The position numbers and the translations under genes are program-made. From the NCBI GenBank assembly GCA_949825065.1, contig OX463849.1:30802043-30866042 (forward strand): a stretch of DNA of 64,000 bases, written 5' to 3'. Positions 22,794 to 35,189 of the stretch are shown piece after piece (position 1 is the first letter of the stretch; every line of letters begins with the position of its first letter). Below the pieces are notes generated by a model. That model was not told the origin of the DNA. It ran no database searches and saw only the letters and a program-made list of their open reading frames with translations. This DNA comes from Odontocerum albicorne (lineage: Eukaryota; Arthropoda; Insecta; Trichoptera; Odontoceridae).

Positions 22794-23080
22794 TTGGATG
22801 TCAACATGATTTGTGTCCGTTTTTTTTTTTCAAATTTAAAAATGAGCACCAAAAGTAAAACAAAATAATAAAGGTTATACGTCATTCGAAAGGAAATTTT
22901 CTGTTCTACAATATATTGTGTTTGCCTTTACGTTATATATATTATTTTATTTGATTACAAGCCTTTAAAATGGAATGTCAAGTAGACGAAAGTGAGCATT
23001 TTCGACACCTCCTTCTGTTCGCGTTCAATCGAAGGAATAAAGCTGCCAAAGTTGCTCACGATATTTGCGGATTTCAATTC
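22794..23080 (+). mobile_element. Mariner 5' fragment
   Basis: It starts TTGGATGTCAACATGA after TA (22792-22793) and matches the 5' UTR and N-terminus of the chimera at 13546-13987. The coding start MECQVDESEHFRHLLLFAF (22972) is readable for about 35 residues, then similarity ends. This copy breaks at a different point from the chimera. Confidence 0.75.
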
Positions 23081-23898
23081 GAAAAAATAAGAATATTCAT
23101 AACCAATCGCTTAAATTAATTAAATTTGAAGTCAAAAGTGATAGTAATTGAAATTTAATTGCTGAAAACAAGAAAAAAACATCGGCCGACGTTCACAAAA
23201 CGGACAAAGCGACCCCCTCAAACGAATGCCTGTGAGTTACTGAAGCGATAAAAGCGAGCAAACTGAGATTCGTTTTCTTGCGTTCCCATAAACCAAAGTA
23301 GAGTGAGAGTAAGACGTGAATAGCGTCGCTTCCTCACCCATAGCGCTTTTTTAGAATAAATATACCTACGTCACACACTGACACATGTTTGATTGTATTG
23401 GTGAATTTATTCCCGATTTTCACAAAACATCTCTGATGTGGCCGATAAGTGCTAATTATTATTAATATTATTTTTTTCATTCAATGCGTAAATGTATTAC
23501 GGAGGAATACCTAAAATCTGAACCCAGTATTTATTATTTTTATAGAAATATTAAAGTTTTTAGAAGCAATGTGTACTAGTTACACATCACAGGGGAGGAA
23601 GGGTTAATAATCGAATGTGTTAGTAAAACTACCTAATGTGGTACCACACTTGAAGAGGTAACAACAAAAGCACATGTGCGAATATTGTTACCAAACGTAA
23701 GCTTGAATTAGTAATAAGACACGTGTAATGAGTAATACTAAATAAATTACACTTAATTTGTTTTATAGAACAATCTCCAAAAGCTATTTGTTTAAAACAT
23801 TGTTTTCCGATCCGAAGGTCTAGGGTTCGATTCCTTTTAGAACGCGTAAAAACGTGATGATTTGAAACTTGTGTAACAGATTAATGTTAGTGTTTTTC
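23081..23898. other. No gene recognised
   Basis: A GC-richer stretch at 23170-23340 lies in otherwise AT-rich sequence. No frame or motif assigned. Confidence 0.45.
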
Positions 23899-24159
23899 AA
23901 GCAAGCATGTAATAAAGCAAGAGTCCCAAGCAAGCATGTATTAAAGCAAGAGTCCCAAGCAAGCATGTAATAAAGCAAGAATCCCAAGCAAGCATGTAAT
24001 AAAGCAAGAGTCCCAAGCAAGCATGTAATAAAGCAAGAGTCCCAAACAAGCATGTAATAAAGCAAGAGTCCCAAGCAAGCATGTAATAAAGCAAGAGTCC
24101 CAAGCAAGCATGTAATAAAGCAAGAGTCCCAAACAAGCATGTAATAAAGCAAGAGTCCC
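23899..24159. repeat. 29-bp minisatellite, nine copies
   Basis: The unit begins aagcaagcatgtaataaagc and ends aagagtccc. Nine units are contiguous and nearly identical. Three overlapping minus-strand ORFs (79-113 aa) are repeat artefacts. Confidence 0.95.
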
Positions 24160-25415
24160 AAAATATTGTAAGTATGTTAGTACAACATGGCCAAATATTT
24201 TTTCTACATTCCAGAAATATAATAAAGGTTTTTCTTTTAAAGAAACCTTATTCAATCTCATTTTTAATACGAGGTATTCATAATTTTGCTTTTTTGTTCA
24301 AAACTATGCTGGATTTTCTCTCCGTCGTATAAAAGGTTTTTTACACTTAGTTTTCAGATTTAGTCAAACTATTCAATTACTTATATAAAGTTTATAACTA
24401 AGGAAAAAACACGTTTTTCTAAGAATATTTGTAATAACAAAGCAGAATCATCAAATTTATTATGATTATAAATACATAGAATTGTTATTTAACATAGAAT
24501 CGTTACGTTAAACTATTGATTTAATTTTCTTTTTGTTTTTCGCATAACACAGTTTTGCAAATTATATTTGATTTGTAAATTGTTTTTCAATAGTGTATCA
24601 ATATTTTACCTTTATAATAAACTCGTATCACATACTCAAGTGAATAAAAATACACTTTGGTTTATGGGAATTTATAAAATTTAAATAGTTTCAATTTGAA
24701 TTTATTGTGAAAAATTTGAAAGAAAATTAAATTCTATTATAATTGCATGAACTTTAAATATTATTTTTTAATGTCTTTATATTCTTAACAAATTGAAAGA
24801 CACGAAAATTTCAAAGTAGTTTTGTGTAAAGGTTACTGAATAAATTTTCTAATTAAAATTATGGATGGAATATTTAACTATGGGAATAAATTTGAATAAA
24901 TTATGTTTATCTTTATTCTCTGACTTGTTTTTTTTATTTGAAAAACTTAATGATTTAGAATAGTTTTTTTAATATCCACTTAAGTTGGTCTGGTGGAGTA
25001 ATAAATGGTGGGTCTCAATATTATTCTCACTTTTTATCACGAGTCGACCTTTGATCAGCTATCTGGTGGTTTGAATGAGATAGCACCCATATAACACCCA
25101 TAAGCCCTCCAACTTGTACAGAATTCAACAAAAATATTACGTTATTTAAATCACACGTGTTCAAACAACTTTTGGAAACAGAAACGTACAATTTATTGGA
25201 CCAGGAATCTATAATACTTTCTTGCGTGAAAATACAGTTACGTGATATTCTCGTCTCTTCAACAGGCGAAGAGCGAGGTATGAAGATTTAGTCTCTTCAA
25301 GAAAATGAATGACCGGTGTCGTTGTTAAGTGTATGATAAATAATTGCATGGACATTAAATTAACAAAGTTTATGAAAATATAGTTTTTATCATTCGAGTC
25401 GCATTGATTATATGA
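24160..25415. other. Strongly AT-rich, no gene recognised
   Basis: No repeat, RNA or coding feature could be supported. Stop codons are dense in every frame. Confidence 0.5.
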
Positions 25416-25553
25416 TTGCAAAATATACAAGCACATGTGGACGCAAAATATAAATGTAAAATTTACCGTCATCGTAACTTTGACGAAAACAGAGTTAAAA
25501 TTAATTACTGTGGCTCGATGAATGCCAATTCTACCATTCTATCAATTTTTCAG

Positions 25554-25682
25554 CTGAGAGATCTTCTGACAAAACATTCAGATTTTAGAGCTATGAAGGA
25601 TGTGTTCATGAAGATGAAAATGGACACGGCTTTAGATAAAACAACTAAGCATTCCCAATTTACCGAGCTACCAAAACTTTAA
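25554..25682 (+). CDS. Speculative terminal exon
   Basis: A good acceptor (caatttttcag) precedes an open 43-codon segment LRDLLTKHSDFRAMKDVFMK... ending in TAA at 25680. It also lies at the end of an ORF from 25416. No upstream partner exon or family was identified, so this may be chance. Confidence 0.2.
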   Translation: MRDLLTKHSDFRAMKDVFMKMKMDTALDKTTKHSQFTELPKL

Positions 25683-25846
25683 AACAAACATTCGATCATA
25701 TATATTTTTCAGCAGTTTTTATTTTTCAACTTTCTTTTAACAAGCAAATTTACATCTCTTAATTTTTCACAGGTTTTAACTAGTAAAATACAACCATCAT
25801 GTACAAATATTCGTAATCAACGTTTTAAAAATGGGTGCAATTTGAA

Positions 25847-26178
25847 AGTGGCATTCTCTCACTGCATCAAATTAAATGATTATGATTGAAACACTAATTT
25901 ACAGTATTGTAAAGTGCCATTCTCTCACAGCATTCAAATAAATTATTAGGATTAAATACTAGTTTGCAGTATTGTCAAGTGCCATTCTCTCATTGCATTC
26001 AATTAAATTATTATGTTTGAAACACTTGTTTGCGGTATTGTAAAGTGTTATTCTCTCACTGCATCAAATTAAATAAGTATGTTCGAAACACTTGTTTGAA
26101 GTATTGTAAAGTGCCATTATCTCACTGCATAAAATTTCAATATTATAACTGAAACACTTGTTTGCAGTATTGTAAAGT
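25847..26178. repeat. 65-bp tandem repeat, five copies
   Basis: Units begin gtgccattctctcactgcat and continue with an AT-rich section ending gcagtattgtaaa. They differ by about 10-15 percent, so the array is older than the 29-bp array. Confidence 0.85.
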
Positions 26179-28460
26179 TTAAGATGTCAACGTATTTGGT
26201 AAGACCCAGTAGAACCGTAAGTTGATTTTGTAGAGAAAATGGGTAATACTATATAACATAGATGTTTTTAAGGACATAAAACGCGTAACGTAAAATCTAC
26301 AATATTATATATAATACTTTTTGACTGTTTTAAAGCTATTTTCGTACAAAATATTTCAGTTTTTTAGTGGTCACTTATTTGTATCTAATTTATTTATTAT
26401 TTTAAAATAATAAAAAAATTCAATGGAGTCGAATCACGTCATTTTTTTTTCCATCACACGGTAAAATTAATTTTATAAGCATACATACATTTATTTTATT
26501 ATCAACTCATTAGCTTTAATTATAATGCAGGTACTCACTCGCAGAGTACATTTGTTTCATGTTTGATAAACTTCATTATTGTTTGCAATGGGCGGAAATA
26601 CAAAATAATACATTTAAAAAAAACATGGGTACCTTGACTTTCAAAACAAGTATAAAAAATATCCATGGAAAAGGTCCAATGAATAGTGGAATGAAAATAA
26701 ATGATAAAAATATAAACCTAACTGGTCAGATGCTTTGTCTGGTGAAGTAACTCTATGCTCACGAAAAAAGCGGATCTGAAAATACTCGTGAATTTATTAT
26801 GATGCATTTTTGATATTTCCTTTGCTTTCGGTGATAAATGTACTGCAGTGAACGAAAAGTACTATTTTAAAGATACATAGATATTTTAATGGCTAAAATC
26901 ATAATCAACCTGAAACTGAAAACTTTCAAACTGCAAAACGTTAAATATGGAACGAATCGAATGTCTATTATGTGCGACAGATATTCTTTTTACAGTTTGT
27001 CAAAAACACACGACGCTGCTGAAATATTAATATTCCGGGAAAAGCTCTTTTACTGTACTGCAACAAAGAAGTGTAAAACACAAAGGGATATTCCGTCCTG
27101 AAAGCTGAAAAGTACGGATCTTATTGTACACATGAATTTTATTAATAAAATGCGATTTCTAGGTTAGGGAATAAACAATTTTAATGTCACCTTTTAATTT
27201 CCTTACTGTGACGTTTCGTTGTTAAAGTACGGCGTGGTGGGTTTATCACTAAGTGGCAATCTCTTGCAACTAACCATACGACAGTTTATAAAGAGTTGAA
27301 TTACATGTTTTGAGGCTAGCGTTGTTCTTCGTTTGAGGCTTTCCCGTTTTTTTCGCGGTTATTCATAACTAAATGAAAATAAAAAATCACTTCAGCCTTT
27401 GTGAACCCGTATGCTTATTCTCCAGGTGTGTGACGGAACCATTCGCGCTCGTTACAGTCGCAATATGTAAGCCAAGCGGTATCCAGCGCGCATCTACTTA
27501 TGGCGAAGTTGACTACAAATACTCCTTGAAAATGAAAACTGCAATGTTTTCGAATCATGAGTAAAAAAATCATATTTTATCTCTCCGTAGAAAAAAAGCA
27601 TCTGACTCGGTAGTCCTGGTTTCTATGGATTAACTGCTGCTGAGCGCTACTCTGTCCGGTGGGATTTTTTTTGGTCGACTCCTTTTAGTGATCATATATC
27701 ATTGATCCACAATTTGTTAATAGCATTTGGTAAGATTTTACAGCGTGCAAGGAAGTAAATAAATACATATATAACGTCGGAGACGTGGCCTAACACCCAA
27801 GTGTTCCGGGTACATATCTATGCGGCCTGGTTTCGTTTGTATGTCTTTTTTATCTCGAATTACTTTACATTGGATTATCTTCTTCGTCGTATCGGATTGG
27901 TTAAACTCACTAAAGAACGTCTCTGCAGTGCTTGGCGAAGGAGACAACACTGTCGCTCTCCCGTACAATGTCGTCAGACCCACATTCAATTGAGTAGCCA
28001 CCGCAAGTGAAGACATAATTGATATTTTGCTGCTAGCCACAAGCTCACGCATGGTAGTCCAAGATCCCTCGTTCCGGACCTAACCCACCCTCATACGGAA
28101 TCTGTTTAGATTCTTCCACATTCAGTAGTCGAGGTTTACTCCCAAAAGAAATCCCCTCAACAGGCCTCCATCATTTGTCATGATGTATCAAGTTATGTTA
28201 TGTTCAATTCGTTGTTGAGTCTGCGGTGTTTTACCTGGAGGATTCTCACCAGTTTTGGTTTCTGTGCCTTTTCCTTTTCCACAGGTTTTCCGTTTGCTAG
28301 GAGCTAGTAAATCAATTGGTATGTTATGACTTTGGTGTGTTCCCGACTAATTGTAGTTTAATTACTAAGCTTTTTAATTAGTAACATTGTATAAGAAAAC
28401 TTAAGTTCTTTCGATATGTGATAGTAACACATTCAGCTTAACGTGGAATGTCATGTAACG
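26179..28460. other. No gene recognised; a few unassigned ORFs
   Basis: A 104-codon minus-strand ORF at 27738-28052 (MRELVASSKISIMSS...) is stop-free over more than 300 bp but matches nothing I recognise. Plus ORFs at 26559-26750, 26889-27101 and 27373-27564 likewise. About 27236-27280 carries the reversed end motif of a common LINE (ctaagtggcaatctcttgca). Confidence 0.4.
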
Positions 28461-29727
28461 TATCAATAAAAAATTCCCGGGACTTACCAACAGATGGCGT
28501 CTCTAATAACAAATCCATACCATTTTGAGTTAGTACCAGCCTTTAAAAAATACGTGTCAAACTTTCATGATATTCCGACATTGTGTCATTGAGTTACAGT
28601 GGTTTTAGTGACGCTACTTTTGCTATTTTCAAAACAATGGAAAAAACCGAATTTCATGTGTTGATAAAACATTGCTTTTTAATACGAAAAAATACCGTTC
28701 AAACTCAGCGATGACTTGAAAAGTTTTATCCGGGCTCTGCTCCGTCGAAAACAACCATTTGTCGGTGGTATGCTGATTTCAAACGCGGTCGTACAGACAC
28801 AAATGATGCTGAACGCTCTGGTCGTCCAAATGAGGCTGTTGCACCAAAAAACATTAAAAAAAACTCAAAATCGTGATGGAAAATCGCAAAATAAAGTTGC
28901 GTGAGATAGCTGACATCTTAAAGATATCATTTGGTAGTGTTTACACTATTTTGCATGAACATTTGGTTTTCGAAATGGGTGCCGCGTTTGCTCACAATGG
29001 AACAGAAACAACAACGCATCGATGATTCAGAGCGCTGTTTGGCACTGTTTACGTGAAATAAACGGGAGTTTTTGCATCGGTATGTGACAATGGATGAAAC
29101 TTGAATACTCTGGAACTATACTCCAGAATCAAATCGGCAGTCAGCTGAGTGGAGAGCAGCCGGGGAAAGTCGTCCGAAGTGACCAAAAACTCAACAGTCG
29201 GCCGGGAAGGTTATGGCCTCCGTATTTTGGGATGCGCATGGATAATATTTATCGATCACCTTGAAAAGGGAAAAACCATCAATAGCAAATATTACATAGC
29301 GTTATTGGAGCGTTTGAAGGCAGAAATTGAAAAAAGAAGGCCCCAGATGAAGAAGAAAAAGTTATCTTTCATCGGGACAATGCACCGTGTCACAAGTCAA
29401 TGGTAACGATGGCCAAATTGCATGAGTTGAACTTCGAATTGCTTCCGCACCCACTGTGTTCTCCAGATTTGGCCCCCAGCGACTATTGGCTGTTCGCAGA
29501 CCTCAAAAAGATGATCCAGGGAAAGAGATTTGGCTCCAATGAAGACGTGATTGCCGAAACTAACGCCAATTTTGAAACCAAAGATAAATCGTTCTACACG
29601 GCTGGCATAGAAAAGTTAGGAAAGTGTTGGAATGAATGTATCGCTCTTAAAGCAGACTATGTTGATGAATAAAGAAGAATTTTGTCAAACAAATGTTTTA
29701 GTAAGTAGTCCAGGGAGTTATTGATCG
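28461..29727 (+). mobile_element. Full-length but dead mariner
   Basis: The approximate terminal repeats are tatcaataaaaaattcccgg on the left and, read inward on the right, atcaataactccctggact. The length of about 1.27 kb is normal for mariner. The TA target sites are not clear. It is a different mariner family from the 2.4-kb, 41.4-kb and 52.5-kb elements. Confidence 0.8.
28637..29672 (+). pseudogene. Mariner transposase with many lesions
   Basis: The order follows a complete mariner transposase. The N-terminus is MEKTEFHVLIKHCFL, then CRWYADFKRGRTDTND and AERSGRPNEA, LREIADILKISFGSVYTIL, KWVPRLLTMEQKQQR, MDETW (first Asp kept), KVMASVFWDAHG, RDNAPCHKSM (second Asp) and CSPDLAPSDYWLF (third Asp), ending in KADYVDE. 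At least four in-frame stops and several single-base frameshifts (near 28860, 29228 and 29360) interrupt it. The catalytic Asps survive but no intact protein can be made. Confidence 0.88.
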
Positions 29728-30243
29728 ATGTGTTATGTGTATAGTTTTCATACATAATCATGAATGTAGAAAAGACTTCCCTAGTAGGGTTGCCTTCCCA
29801 AAGCTTCACACCCATATCTCTAACAGACTACAGTACAAAAAGGATAACAAAGAAAAGCAAATACAAGACAATTTAATAGTAAAATTCATACAATCGACTA
29901 CAACAGATTCACGTTTGTACTAGAATCAAGAAAAAATCCTTTCAAAGCCAATTTATGTATTCGGGGAGAGTTTCAATGGGTCTATAAAATATTCATACTG
30001 ATTCCCTATTACGAGTATTTGCAGTTTAATAATTGACTAACTAAGAATAGTTGGTAATCGAGAAGAGTATAATTGCGAGGGTCTAGAAGTTATTTGGTTG
30101 TATTAACTATTCCATATTTTATAGAGATCATTTTCTATTTTTTTCGTGATTTATCCTTTAATTTTATGTTCTCGTTACTCTCGGGAGTAATTACTTTTTT
30201 TTCTTACTCAAATCTTGTATCGTGATCATTTTATTATAGTGTA
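29728..30243. other. No gene recognised
   Basis: AT-rich sequence between the dead mariner and the satellite. Confidence 0.45.
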
Positions 30244-30250
30244 TATTTTT

Positions 30251-31774
30251 ATATTCGAGTATATGGAGCAATGAAAGATTAAAGCAAGTTGAGGATGTCT
30301 GCTATATAGGTAGTATTTTTATATTCGAGTATATGGAGCAATGAAAGATTAAAGCAAGTTGAGGATGTCTGCTACATAGGTAGTATTTTTATATTCGAGT
30401 ATATGGAGCAATGAAAGATTAAAGCAAGTTAAGGATGTCTGCTATATAGGTAGTATTATTATATTCGAGTATATGGAGCAATGAAAGATTAAAGCAAGTT
30501 GAGGATGTCTGCTATATAGGTAGTGTTATTATATTCGAGTATATGGAGCAATGAAAGATTTAAGCAAGTTTAGGATGTCTGCTATATAGGTAGTATTTTT
30601 ATATTCGAGTATATGGAGCAATGAAAGATTAAAGCAAGTTGAGGATGTCTGCTACATAGGTAGTATTTTTATATTCGAGTATATGGAGCAATGAAAGATT
30701 AAAGCAAGTTAAGGATGTCTGCTATATAGGTAGTATTATTATATTCGAGTATATGGAGCAATGAAAGATTAAAGCAAGTTGAGGATGTCTGCTATATAGG
30801 TAGTGTTATTATATTCGAGTATATGGAGCAATGAAAGATTTAAGCAAGTTTAGGATGTCTGCTATATAGGTAGTATTTTTATATTCGAGTATATGGAGCA
30901 ATGAAAGATTAAAGCAAGTTGAGGATGTCTGCTACATAGGTAGTATTTTTATATTCGAGTATATGGAGCAATGAAAGATTAAAGCAAGTTAAGGATGTCT
31001 GCTATATAGGTAGTATTATTATATTCGAGTATATGGAGCAATGAAAGATTAAAGCAAGTTGAGGATGTCTGCTATATAGGTAGTGTTATTATATTCGAGT
31101 ATATGGAGCAATGAAAGATTTAAGCAAGTTTAGGATGTCTGCTATATAGGTAGTATTTTTATATTCGAGTATATGGAGCAATGAAAGATTAAAGCAAGTT
31201 GAGGATGTCTGCTACATAGGTAGTATTTTTATATTCGAGTATATGGAGCAATGAAAGATTAAAGCAAGTTAAGGATGTCTGCTATATAGGTAGTATTATT
31301 ATATTCGAGTATATGGAGCAATGAAAGATTAAAGCAAGTTGAGGATGTCTGCTATATAGGTAGTGTTATTATATTCGAGTATATGGAGCAATGAAAGATT
31401 TAAGCAAGTTTAGGATGTCTGCTATATAGGTAGTATTTTTATATTCGAGTATATGGAGCAATGAAAGATTAAAGCAAGTTGAGGATGTCTGCTACATAGG
31501 TAGTATTTTTATATTCGAGTATATGGAGCAATGAAAGATTAAAGCAAGTTAAGGATGTCTGCTATATAGGTAGTATTATTATATTCGAGTATATGGAGCA
31601 ATGAAAGATTAAAGCAAGTTGAGGATGTCTGCTATATAGGTAGTGTTATTATATTCGAGTATATGGAGCAATGAAAGATTTAAGCAAGTTTAGGATGTCT
31701 GCTATATAGGTAGTATTTTTATATTCGAGTATATGGAGCAATGAAATATTAAAGCAAGTTGAAGATTATATAGG
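30251..31774. repeat. 70-bp satellite with 280-bp higher-order period
   Basis: There are 22 units of 70 bp starting at 30251, each opening atattcgagtatatggagca. Four diagnostic variants (gctacatagg; gttaaggatg; tagtgttatt; gatttaagcaagttt) recur in the same order, giving five near-identical 280-bp blocks at 30321, 30601, 30881, 31161 and 31441. The unit overlaps decayed LINE coding sequence (NERLKQVEDVCYIGSIF), and LINE sequence continues right after the array, so the satellite appears to have grown from within a LINE. Confidence 0.95.
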
Positions 31775-32240
31775 TTGTATTTTCTCAGATGATGAAAGAG
31801 TTTCTAGAAATATGGAGGAATGGTTTGAAGCGATAGGAAACTAAGTCAATGGGACAATAAAACATGTATACTCGAACCGGATGCTATCAACGACATTATT
31901 ATTACAACAATATTCTAGTAGCAAATTAAATGTAAATAAGAAAAACGTGGACATCAAAAATGACTATAAATGTGTAAATCAGAGATAAATTTGAACTTAA
32001 GGCTAATGTGTTGAATATGATGATAAACAAAGAAATGAAGAAAGGCTATCAACACAAACATTAATGGGAGGCGTGGTAGAGAAAGACCAAGGAAAGTTTG
32101 ATATTTTGAAAAGAAGAAATGTACAATAAATTCAACCGTTGGAATTGTGTGAGAAGGTATATGTATGTAGAAGAGGCGAAAGATTTGTGTCACAATAGAA
32201 AAGTCTAGCGTTCTCTCTTCCCTACCTATCCCGACAGAAT
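31775..32240 (+). pseudogene. LINE RT/C-terminal relic downstream of the satellite
   Basis: Continues as IFSDDERVSRNMEEWFEAIG (31785-31840), the YLGS..S.DG...EE...RI block after the RT palm. Then come ELKANVLNMM and a broken GR.RPRKVW.FEK tail near 32080. Several frameshifts. A relative lies at 49340-49545. Confidence 0.65.
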
Positions 32241-32510
32241 AACGACTTGATGATATGTATATTATTAACATATATTGAATTATTTTATTTGGCTTTTTAA
32301 ATATTTGTATTTTAAATTTGTATTTTTATTACAAATCTAAAATACAAAAATATAAATTCGGTTCCACTATTTTTTAAAAGATTAAAAAAAACAACTAAAA
32401 TGTGAGAAAAGGACAATAGTGGTTGCAGTTATTAGATAATGAACTTTTCCCCGTATTTGGATACTGGAGAAAACTTAGCAAATGGAGACAAACTAAAATG
32501 AAAACTTTCT

Positions 32511-32703
32511 TGATCATCCTATATGTAATAGATCAACTTTGTTGATCATCATATATGTAATATGTTGGATATACTTTTTTGATCATCCTATATGTAATAG
32601 ATACACTTTGTTGATCATCCTATATGTAATAGATAAGCTTTGTTGATCATCATATATGTAATAGATATACTTTGTTGATCATCCTATATGTAATAGATAC
32701 ACT
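32511..32703. repeat. 32-bp tandem repeat, six copies
   Basis: Unit tgatcatcctatatgtaata plus about 12 bases, at 32511, 32543, 32580, 32612, 32644 and 32676. One interval is 37 bp. Confidence 0.9.
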
Positions 32704-33584
32704 TTTGGCTTTTAGTCGGAGTGTAGTATACGTGTCTAATGCCCATTTAAAATCATACATTTTAAAAAGTCTATCCAAAACTAGTTGTCGTCAAGTGCTT
32801 CCTAAGGCTGGACACGCCACCCATATATCTAACACTTTGAGGCAGACAAAGATCAATTCAATCAATAATATTACTCAAGAAAACGAACGCTTACCAAAAA
32901 TAAAGATTATCAATTAATTCAATATTACGTGACACTAATATGAGGCCGAGTTGGGATCTGTATTGTTACCCTCCTATTCCATGGATCACCAGTCTTTCCA
33001 TTGTATCTTCCCATCTGATAATATAGCCGAAATACACGAGGATTAGAAGTTACATAATTAAAGACAAAACTACAAACACTGGTCAATAATAGGTCTTACC
33101 AGAATGGATGAATACGAGTATGTCCTACGTACTGTCCAAGGTATACATAACTTACAATATATTGCCAGCATCACATTTCTAATATGTCTTTTCCTTATCT
33201 CTCAATTTTCATCTTTCAACACCGTATGGAAAGATTGGGATTTATTGATTTTATAAGTTTTACTTTTGATTGATCTAGTAATGTTGCTGTTTTCTATGTG
33301 GTCTTCGGTCTATCCATAGTTGATGGTGTGATATTTTTTGTTTCCAAAGTGAGACAAAATCACTCAATATAAAAATTACCTTAAAAGTAATATCAGAATG
33401 ATGTCGATCTTAAAAGTAATATCAGAATGATATCGATCTTAAAATGAAGCTACACTTAATCATTAAAATTATAACATAGTTTTTTTCTAATAAGTTACAA
33501 TTTTTACGTGTATAACTATATTATCTCGTAAATAACTTTATTTTTTAAAGGGAAGCTTCTTTAAAAACATTTGAATTAATGAGG
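32704..33584. other. No gene recognised
   Basis: A 26-bp segment (cttaaaagtaatatcagaatga and flank) is repeated near 33380 and 33410. Nothing else assigned. Confidence 0.45.
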
Positions 33585-33750
33585 TGCATGGCCTCGCGGT
33601 AACGCACTGGACTTCCGTTCGGCAGGTCATCGGTTCGAACCGCGCGTTGTGTTACTCCCCTCGAACGACACAGGTACTTTTTCCGCCTAACATTCGAGGG
33701 TATAAGGATACCTATGAGTTCGGTCATATATATTATTTAAAAAAAAATGT
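33585..33750 (+). repeat. SINE-A, copy 3
   Basis: Head gtgcatggcctcgcggtaac, B-box-like ggttcgaacc near 33632, body and an A-rich end at 33738-33750. It lacks the extra 3' extension seen in copies 1 and 2. Confidence 0.75.
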
Positions 33751-34917
33751 TAAGTAAAAATGTTTCAATTAAGCTAATTGATTAAATGAGCCGCCACTGT
33801 TCCTGTTCCCATACATCAGGCGATATGAGACACGATAAGGGAGTATGCAGATGGGAATCCAGAGAGATAATAAACTTAAGGCTTCATATCGAGCAATGAA
33901 AGCCTTCAAAACTAATGCCAATTTACGGGGAAGTTTATGACTTGGCCTCAAGTGTTCATGAACAAAACGACAGTCGTCTGTAAGTCTATAACTATACGCT
34001 GGAAACTTAATCCAACGTTAGTTGCAATGTTGACAATTCAATGAGAATATAAAACTAATATGTAGTATGAATTTATTGGTTTTATTTATTTCATTTTTTT
34101 TTTATTAAATCTGTTTTACCCATAAGTGAAAAATTAAAAAAATATGTAATGCACATTTCAAGGTAATGAATTAATGCAGAAATGAAATCTTTATACATAC
34201 CCAAAGTACATTGACACTGGACTAAAGCTTATAATACTTACGAAAAATCTAAGAAAAAAAGACTTAAAAAAATCTGGAGAATTTATTTATTTTCTTTTAT
34301 TAACGACACAACAGTGTATTTTATATGCAAATGAATATATGACAAGTTATACTAGTACTTAAAATTATTGACAAAAAATACGAAACTATATTTTAAACTA
34401 ACATGGAGATACAAAAAGCAGTGGTAATAATATATTACAGTCATTGTTTAAAATTATTTAATATTAACATATGTATTTAAGTTTAATATATGTATGTATA
34501 CCACAAAATATTACCAAACTTCACCAAGCAGACTTACGTAATTGTCGGAGACTTATTTTATAGTGGTTAAGAACTTAGATATGTTTTTTAGTGAAACAAC
34601 GCTCACATAGAACAAATATTGGATTTTTTACCATATTGGTGATGGGGGGGGGGAATCTCCGGATCTTTCGTAACGGTATAACCCTACCGGTTTCAAGGCA
34701 AGAACTCATCATCAGGGGAGCACAAACAAGACTCTTCTTTGTGCTCCCACAACAATAAACAGTGTTTGATAAAACAAATTACAATGTCTTTAAACCTCCA
34801 CAATATTAATGCCTTAACTTTAAATAATACAACTAGTTGATAGTTTAAAATTGACAAATTGCATTGTACAATAGATGTCGTTAGTAAAATATATTTTTCC
34901 TCGATTATTCGCAAGTA
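33751..34917. other. No gene recognised
   Basis: Contains a G-run at 34646-34655. About 34670-34790 shares short pieces with 8866-8935, partly inverted. A 75-aa minus ORF at 34693-34920 has no known motif. Confidence 0.4.
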
Positions 34918-35176
34918 CACGGCGGTAAGTAATATAAATCGGTCTTAAAAAAGAGATTGTCGGCCATAATCGGCTAATTTCGGCATTGTAGAGCGTCGTC
35001 TCTGTCGCACGATGCTCTAACAGCTAACGCTTGACAACGACTGACAAATCGCGACGGAACACGTGTATAAATTTGTATAAATGACAGAGACGACGCTCTA
35101 CAAAGCCAAAGCTAGCCGATTATGGCCGACAGTCTCTTTCTTAAGCCCGATGTGTATTACTTACCGCCGGGTACTG
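34918..35176. mobile_element. Palindromic foldback MITE, copy 2
   Basis: Same long inverted arms as copy 1, with TA at 34916-34917 and 35177-35178. The left tip has lost a few bases and the centre carries a small insertion (tataaatttg near 35065). Confidence 0.85.
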
Positions 35177-35189
35177 TACCTTATGTACA

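Noticed and set aside
23820..24261. Three overlapping minus-strand ORFs of 79-113 aa
   Set aside because: All are translations of the 29-bp tandem repeat in three frames (a 29-bp period gives every frame the same peptides).
30251..31774. Regular repeats resembling a CRISPR array
   Set aside because: The whole 70-bp period is conserved, so there are no variable spacers.
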